Position numbers and translations under genes: made by a program. A stretch of DNA of 64,000 nucleotides. Source: Protopterus annectens. Taxonomy: Eukaryota > Chordata > Ceratodontiformes > Protopteridae. Location of the stretch: assembly GCF_019279795.1 (NCBI RefSeq), contig NC_056738.1, positions 401,363,683 to 401,427,682 on the forward strand, read 5' to 3'. Shown here piece by piece: positions 58,461 to 64,000 of this stretch. Under the pieces are notes generated by a model that was not told the origin of the DNA, searched no databases, and saw only the letters and a program-made list of their open reading frames with translations. How positions within the stretch are numbered: the first letter of the stretch is position 1; each line of letters starts with the position of its first letter.

Positions 58461-58985
58461 GATACAAATAATTCCTTACTGACACAGGGGGCACCTGGAC
58501 TGTTGTACAATAAAATTTCAGTGTGTAATTACATTAAGCTAGTAGTCTGCTTCAAGGACAAAATAACCAATTTATTACCAAACAGGTTGATGGAGAAAAT
58601 AATCAATTCACCACTGAATAGTTGAATGGAAAATATAACATACACTACTGAACAGGTTCAGATCTTTAAAATACTCAAGAGTTAAGGCATGTTGCTTTCT
58701 TCTTTATGTAATGGTACTGCTAGAAGCTTGCTGCTCATAAATACAGAAGCTTAATACCAGAGTAAATGCAAATCCAAATCCCCACAGTATATTGCACCCA
58801 CAGGCACTCACATCCTTTTCTTTACTAATTTAAACCAAAAATAGTCCTTGCACATGCCCTGAAATATAGAAATTAAAAGGAATCCATGAACCTAAAACTG
58901 ACTTTCGTTCAGTTAATAAACATCTTCTGTTCTACAACAATATGCCTGCATAATAATGACCCTAATCCAAGATATATTATGAATT
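58461..58985. other. Unassigned stretch
   Basis: No supportable gene; short direct words ('aacaggttgatggagaaaat', 'gaacaggttcagatc') only. Confidence 0.35.
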
Positions 58986-59012
58986 TTATAATATATATAT
59001 ATATTTTATATA

Positions 59013-59077
<65 letters not shown>

Positions 59078-59078
59078 T
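58986..59078. repeat. (TA)n microsatellite
   Basis: A long TA run with short breaks, flanked on both sides by 'ccaagatatattat(a/g)aattt' (58968-58986 and about 59079-59097). This is a direct repeat around the array. Confidence 0.93.
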
Positions 59079-59089
59079 CCAAGATATAT

Positions 59090-59880
59090 TATAAATTTGC
59101 AGTGCTTTCTGAAGTTATGTAACCACGGCAGGGACAGCTACAATCGGACGTGTTACAATGAAAACTTTTAAAAACAACTAATTTGACACGTCACAAAACG
59201 AGTCATCAAAATTTAAAACTACAGTAAAACTGTTTTCATATTTCTCAGATGAGGCGACTTTTCTCAACGCTTCATTGTTCTCTGCAACATAGGCATGGAA
59301 CTAAAGACAAGAAATATTCCTAAAATTGTACTTTGTAAGAAGAATTCCTCTGACAGAGGAAACAGTCTTTCTTTCTTTTGTCCACTATGCGTTGATCAAG
59401 GAAAATGCTCTTTCAACATTGGCATTGTGTCCAGGAATGCAAAAGAAAATTTCACAAGCAGCTCTGAATAAGTGGCTTCATTTGCACAACTTTGAAAGTA
59501 TGAACACTACTGTTCATGAAGGAGACAGTCAAAAAACTTGTCATCTTTCTGTCCTACGAATGATTTCAGGTTGTAGTACTGGTCAAGCAACTGTGCATAC
59601 CCTTTTCGCTCATATACTGTACGTATGGCAACAGATAATCGAACGTACTGTCTTTCACTTTGTTTAAATACATCCAACGAAAGCAATGAAATTCATCGAA
59701 GGACATCAACCACTTTCCCAAATAATCAATGCACCCTTGGGTACACGGACTGAACCTCTGTCATGAATGTCTTACATTCTTCATCTCGGCCATCTTCGTT
59801 TTTTTCAGAAGTTCTCTCACTTTCAGGGAGATAAAAGTTTAAATCTGCCTGAAAAATTATATACTGCCTTCTGTTGTTTT
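59090..59880 (-). pseudogene. hAT-type transposase remnant (C-terminal part)
   Basis: Minus-strand reading gives 'FYLPESESERTSE' near 59850-59810, 'CKTFMTEVQSVYPRV' near 59780, 'LLDQYYNLKSFVGQKDDKFF' near 59580-59530, and 'IPGHNANVERAFSLINA' near 59440-59385. The last is the hAT dimerisation-domain motif (family form: S/PxSxxxERxFS), followed by 'WTKERKTVSSVRGILLTKYN'. Stops and frame changes separate the pieces. It resembles transposase-derived ZBED-like proteins of vertebrates, but the breaks indicate a dead copy and not a domesticated gene. Terminal inverted repeats were not located. Confidence 0.65.
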
Positions 59881-60575
59881 TTTGCCGTTACTTGCATTTA
59901 CATGCATGCATACCACAGTATATTTAACTATTTATTATGACCAACTAGTCTTATTACTGTATTGTACTAAGTACAATAAATATAGTGAGACAAACTGATT
60001 CAGTTAATATGCATTTACTATTGCATTTTCCTGGATCTACAAGCATGCAGACACAGATGCCGTCAGCTCTCTATGACAAATTCCCAAAAGCTTGTTTATA
60101 CACACTCATATTTATATCAAAAGCCTGATTTTTTTCTCAGTCTGATGTATTACAACCTTCCTTTGTACAACATTTTTCTTTGTTCTTCTAATTTATGATT
60201 TGTCCTTGATTCTTTCAAGTTCAGTGGTCCAGGGAAACTCAGTCCTGCATTATCGGAAATGTGGTGTTCCAGCACCATCAGAAACTTGATGTTCCAATTT
60301 TATCTTCCTTGATGTTACATCTCTTTACCTTGTTGATTCCCTTCCAGCTGCCATCTGCGGAGTTATTTTTACAGACTTTGTTTCTCAATAACACTCTTTT
60401 ACATGGATGCCAATATCCAATTGAGCTATGCCAACACACTTACTACTTCCTATTTTTCAGTATTTTATACTATTTCTAAATTAACCCTTTATATTTCATA
60501 TCATTCTTGCAGCTTTTTATTCAAGCTAATAATCATGCTAGCAACAGTTTTGAAGAGACAGTGAATACTATTATT
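59881..60575. other. Unassigned stretch
   Basis: A/T- and pyrimidine-rich on the plus strand; no coding signal that I can support. Confidence 0.35.
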
Positions 60576-60880
60576 TTTTTCAGTTCCCCCTTATTTTATT
60601 TTTTTGGAAGAATGGACTAAACTTCAGTTAAAGAAAAGATTGCATTTGCTTCATTAGCATTATCATTTACAGCATTTACCACTTTGCTCATATTTACAAT
60701 CATAACTTGAGTTATTGCAACTCTTTCTAACCTGCAGCATATAAAAATTCCAAGCTGTCATTATTATGACCCCTAAAACTATTAACACAGGATGTATTAA
60801 CCAATTTACCAATTTGGTTCCAGATGATAACCATTTTGTGAATATGTCCCACCAATTATGGGCAGTGTCAGCTTCTGTTT
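60576..60880 (-). pseudogene. Possible retroviral env transmembrane remnant (fossil)
   Basis: Minus-strand reading contains 'WDIFTKWLSSGTKLVNWL' followed by a hydrophobic stretch ('VLIVLGVIIMTAW') and a cysteine-containing tail. The layout resembles the membrane-spanning end of a retroviral envelope protein. No matching pol region or LTR pair was recognised nearby, so this is tentative. Fossil. Confidence 0.3.
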
Positions 60881-61022
60881 TTTTTTACCATTAACAATGG
60901 GTTATTTGAAAGCACACATACAAACTGTGGCGCCATTTTAACAAAGATTTTGAAATTCGAAGGCAATATTTTCCATTTACACAACATTTTGTTCTAGATA
61001 CATTAGTACTAAATTGTAATCT

Positions 61023-61030
61023 GTCTATGC
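61023..61030. repeat. 8-bp target-site duplication, left
   Basis: 'gtctatgc', repeated exactly at 62774-62781 on the other side of the hAT element. Eight bases is the duplication length of hAT transposons. Confidence 0.9.
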
Positions 61031-62773
61031 CAGGAGTGTCCAACCTGCGGCCCTCAGAGCTCTTCCATGTGGCCCGCGACCCTTAAATTTAAATTGACTT
61101 TTTTTCCGTGTGTTTACACGTCCGCGTACTTTTGCTGTTCTGCGCATGCGCCAACTTTCGTTTTTTCACGTTTTTTTCACACCAGCGTCGTTCCGCTGGT
61201 ATGCGCATGCGCGAAAACACCGGTCGTTTTTTTATAGTTCTAGTAAAGCTGAAGGAAGGAGCGAGATCGTGGAGAGAGGATTTATTTTATTTTGGAGTAC
61301 ACACTGACTACAGTTACACTACACAACATAGCAAAAGGTAAGGTAAGTAATTTTGTGAGTTTAATATGTACTTACTGACCAGTAGGTGTACAATACATGC
61401 AACGCTTTGATTAACTACAGTGCATTTGATAATAGCAATGAAACAGAGGAGTGAAAATTTTATAATGGTATATGTTTTATTTAGCGGTAGTCACAAGATG
61501 GCAAGACATTGCAAAGTACAAAAAAAGTGGACCTTTTTTTTTGTTGTTGTTGTTACAATGAGGGCTTTATTTTTCAGATTTTTTTTTTAACTTAATTGGA
61601 AAAGTGTCTTAGAAGTGTGGTAGTTGGATTACCATAATGCACTCTTCAGAAGTGTTGCCTTGCATAACTGTCAATTTTTGAAGCTACCAACATTTGGTTC
61701 AGGATCCTTGCTGACAGTGAATTCAGTTACATTTCTTGACTCTGCTGATGTTTTAACATCCATGTGTTCTATGTTGCCAATTTCATATCCACTTTATATA
61801 TTTTGTTCCTGTATTTTGATTCTTCTTTCTGTGCAGAACAGCATGTATGAAATTTTAACCCACTCTTCTGCCTGTTTGGGGAAATGTATATACTTTATTT
61901 AAAAGCATTTCTTCAGTAGCAGGTAGTTTTACTGTAAAGGGCTTGGATGCCATGCCCTTAGGGCAATAGGAACTGCAGGGAGAATGTCTGCATTAATATT
62001 GCCTGCAGAAATTGCCCTCGTAGTTACATAGGTGGTCCAAAATGCTGCTTTAGGAAATGAAGATGAGTGATTTAAGGAATTTCTGACATGCAAGGGGCAT
62101 TACAAATAGGAGTATAGGAGAATAGGAGCCCTCCACTTCCTGTAGCCTGCATACAGAATGCAAGCTGGGGTACCGTCTCTGGCACCGCTGAGAGACTGAA
62201 TGCATGCAGATAGAACGGCTGTGTCTTTCATTGCGTGGGTCAGTGTTTGCAATGCAGTTCTGGATTTGCTTTTAAAATATTATCTCTTCAAATTATTCAA
62301 ATGTCTGAGGTTTGGGAAAAGCAATTTTAATATTATTTTCTGTTAGTATGAAGTTGCAGCCTGCACAAAGTGTATGCAGTACGCGAGTTTTTATATAAAA
62401 CATGCACCGATGAAGGTTTTCTGGAGCTACCTTAAATTAAAGCAGTAAAATGAGGCATACTATTGGCTCATTACTACCAGAAATTATTCTGCAGATCCAA
62501 TATTAACTGTTTTTTATTAGAATGAGATATTGAATTTTAGGGCAAATATTATGCATTAATTAATTTATTTATTGTTCAAATTCACCTACAATACAGCCAG
62601 TGGGCTGACTTTGTATTAGTCCGCATAAACCTGGGGTCTGGTTTTTTTTTGCTCTTCAGTGAATGTGAGACACCTTTTTTTTTTATTTATTTTTTTTTTG
62701 GTCCTCACTTGCCCTCAGACCATTTCTGTTGACTCAATGTGGCCCTTGCAACTGAAAAGGTTTGACACCCCTG
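61031..62773. mobile_element. Non-autonomous hAT element (Charlie-like ends)
   Basis: The left end reads 'caggagtgtccaacctgcgg' and the right end, reversed, reads 'caggggtgtcaaaccttttc'. The ends match for the outer ~15 bases, with further GGCCC near both. It is flanked by an exact 8-bp duplication (gtctatgc). A GC-rich stretch with 'tgcgcatgcgc' palindromes (61135-61225) lies near the left end and may have been the promoter. Beyond it, 'CKVQKKWTFFF' near 61510 faintly recalls the start of a hAT transposase, but no full frame follows. Probably an internally deleted derivative of about 1.74 kb. Confidence 0.88.
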
Positions 62774-62781
62774 GTCTATGC
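62774..62781. repeat. 8-bp target-site duplication, right
   Basis: 'gtctatgc', the exact partner of 61023-61030. Confidence 0.9.
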
Positions 62782-64000
62782 GCTTGTAAATGTACAATCT
62801 GTGAGATATCTTGTTCTAGTTTTTTTATACCAAGCTCTTAAATCTGCATTTGGCATCTTTAAAACTTGGAAATGTAATATTAACGTACAATATTGTTTTT
62901 TTGGTATTGTTGCCCTATCATAGTACAAGTGGATGGTATTTTTACCATTTGATCTGCATGAAGTACTGGCTTGTTACCCGAAATGGAATGGAAAGTATTT
63001 TAACCCATGGTCCTTTTCTTGTATTACTGTGTTGTTTATACAAATAAACAGAGTATTGGTAGAAATCGTACCCTTTTTTCCCCCGGAGTTTATTCTTATT
63101 TTTATGTTATTGTCTACACACTGACATTTTTTGGTGATGTCTTTCTTTGTCAGAACGGTTACATTTTTGAGGTAATGTACAGCATCTAATAGAGATGGAG
63201 CTGTTTATTAAAATGTTTATGTCAGTCTTTGATTCTTTTTCTACTTTTATGCATGCCTGACCTTGTTTAGCTAACCATGCTGTTATATTCATGTTAAATG
63301 TTATCCTCCCAAACGTACATGCTGTATGCTTTTTACAACTGAAATTGTCTTGTGTTCTATTTTGTGTAGCATTTTCCTAACAAGTTTTATTCATGAAATA
63401 TTGTAATTCCCTCTGTTTTGATGTTCAGAATGATACAAATGAAATGGAGATGTCTGTGTTGAATGCTGCGCACCTTGTCTCACATCTGCATTTTTATCTA
63501 CAGTCCTTGAAGCATGTTCCAGACACTGAACATTCAAGCTCATCTCACGCTGTACCAGAATATATGTACGCTAGCAAACAGAAATACATGTATTTAACTA
63601 ACTATATTATTTTTAAATATATTACAGCAACAGATGTGTATATGCATCTAATTAGCAAATAGATGTGCACATGCATTTATACATTTTTAAACATATCACT
63701 GTATACATTCCCTCTTTTATTTTAAATATGCACTTTTTAGTAACAAAACCTTTAGTTTTCTTTTGATACAGCAAGTTAACACAGTTTTATATTGTCGGCA
63801 CAATGATGACAACCATTACTATTAGAACTGGATTAATCTGAATAGGACTCTATACAGTGATGTTCTATACAGTAATTTATTGACAATGCTTCAGGATTTT
63901 ATTGCAAATGCATTGCAGTCTTGGTTTTTGAAAAAAAAAAAAAAGTCACAAAGTCAAGCTTTGACTTGTTACTCTATTTACATAGATAAACAATTTACTA
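62782..64000. other. Mostly unassigned; possible short exon near 63433
   Basis: A/T-rich sequence without recognised repeats. On the plus strand a pyrimidine-rich 'aattccctctgttttgatgttcag' ends in AG just before 'aatgatacaaatgaaatgg', and an open frame runs on to 63662 ('MEMSVLNAAHLVSHLHFYLQ'). No good donor site was found (only a weak GTACGC near 63567), so an exon is only a possibility. Confidence 0.25.

Noticed and set aside
58886-59071. 61-residue frame ending in an Ile-Tyr repeat
   Set aside because: It is the translation of the (TA)n microsatellite.
61100-61240. CpG-island promoter of a host gene
   Set aside because: It lies inside a hAT insertion with exact target-site duplications; any promoter role belongs to the element first.

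Overview
The window looks like intronic or intergenic DNA from a large, repeat-rich vertebrate genome. The evidence is spliced coding sequence with canonical GT-AG sites and a branch-point-like motif, long microsatellites, and a mix of retroelements: L1-group, CR1-like and jockey/L2-like LINEs, DIRS-type tyrosine-recombinase retrotransposons, Penelope-like elements (PLEs), DANA/HE1-like SINEs and hAT transposons. This mix fits amphibians, lungfish, bichirs or cartilaginous fish better than mammals or birds. The species cannot be fixed from the sequence alone. Nothing prokaryotic is present.

Host gene. On the minus strand, a 1,102-bp internal exon (7233-8334) and a probable terminal exon (6941-7063) are joined by a 169-bp intron. 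The product has six tandem ~31-residue repeats, an acidic linker and a C-terminal hydrophobic segment. The terminal exon has a CAGTAG tandem acceptor. In the incoming phase, one choice gives an immediate stop and the other adds a 40-residue tail. I do not recognise the gene. It is the most interesting non-transposon feature here.

0-6.2 kb: the 5' terminus of a DIRS element lies at the window edge, followed by an unclassified ~1.9-kb repeat unit that begins to repeat in tandem, then a minus-strand CR1-like LINE. 9-15 kb: two copies of a LINE ORF1-like region, one split by a palindromic MITE and other insertions; a ~300-bp dispersed repeat present twice; a double-headed tRNA-derived SINE; and a fragment of a non-LTR element C-terminal domain. 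15.5-30.1 kb: a three-level nest, with an L1-group LINE split by DIRS copy B, which is itself split by DIRS copy A. 30-36 kb: two DANA/HE1-like SINEs with clear target-site duplications, a second L1 fragment, a PLE fragment and short tandem repeats. 36-48.7 kb: a second locus of the ~1.9-kb unit, split by DIRS copy C, which carries a 3.2-kb PLE flanked by a 187-bp direct duplication of the DIRS sequence. 48.7-56.5 kb: a third PLE fragment, five ~80-bp tandem repeats, a long G-poor tract and a jockey/L2-group LINE with a 2A-like motif. 56.9-64 kb: a Ty3/Gypsy gag fossil, a (TA)n block, a hAT transposase remnant, a possible env remnant and a non-autonomous hAT element with a perfect 8-bp target-site duplication.

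No operon-like cooperation exists. The layout records successive insertions into what is probably host intron. Boundaries of old repeats are approximate (usually within tens of bases), and family names rest on motifs read by eye.
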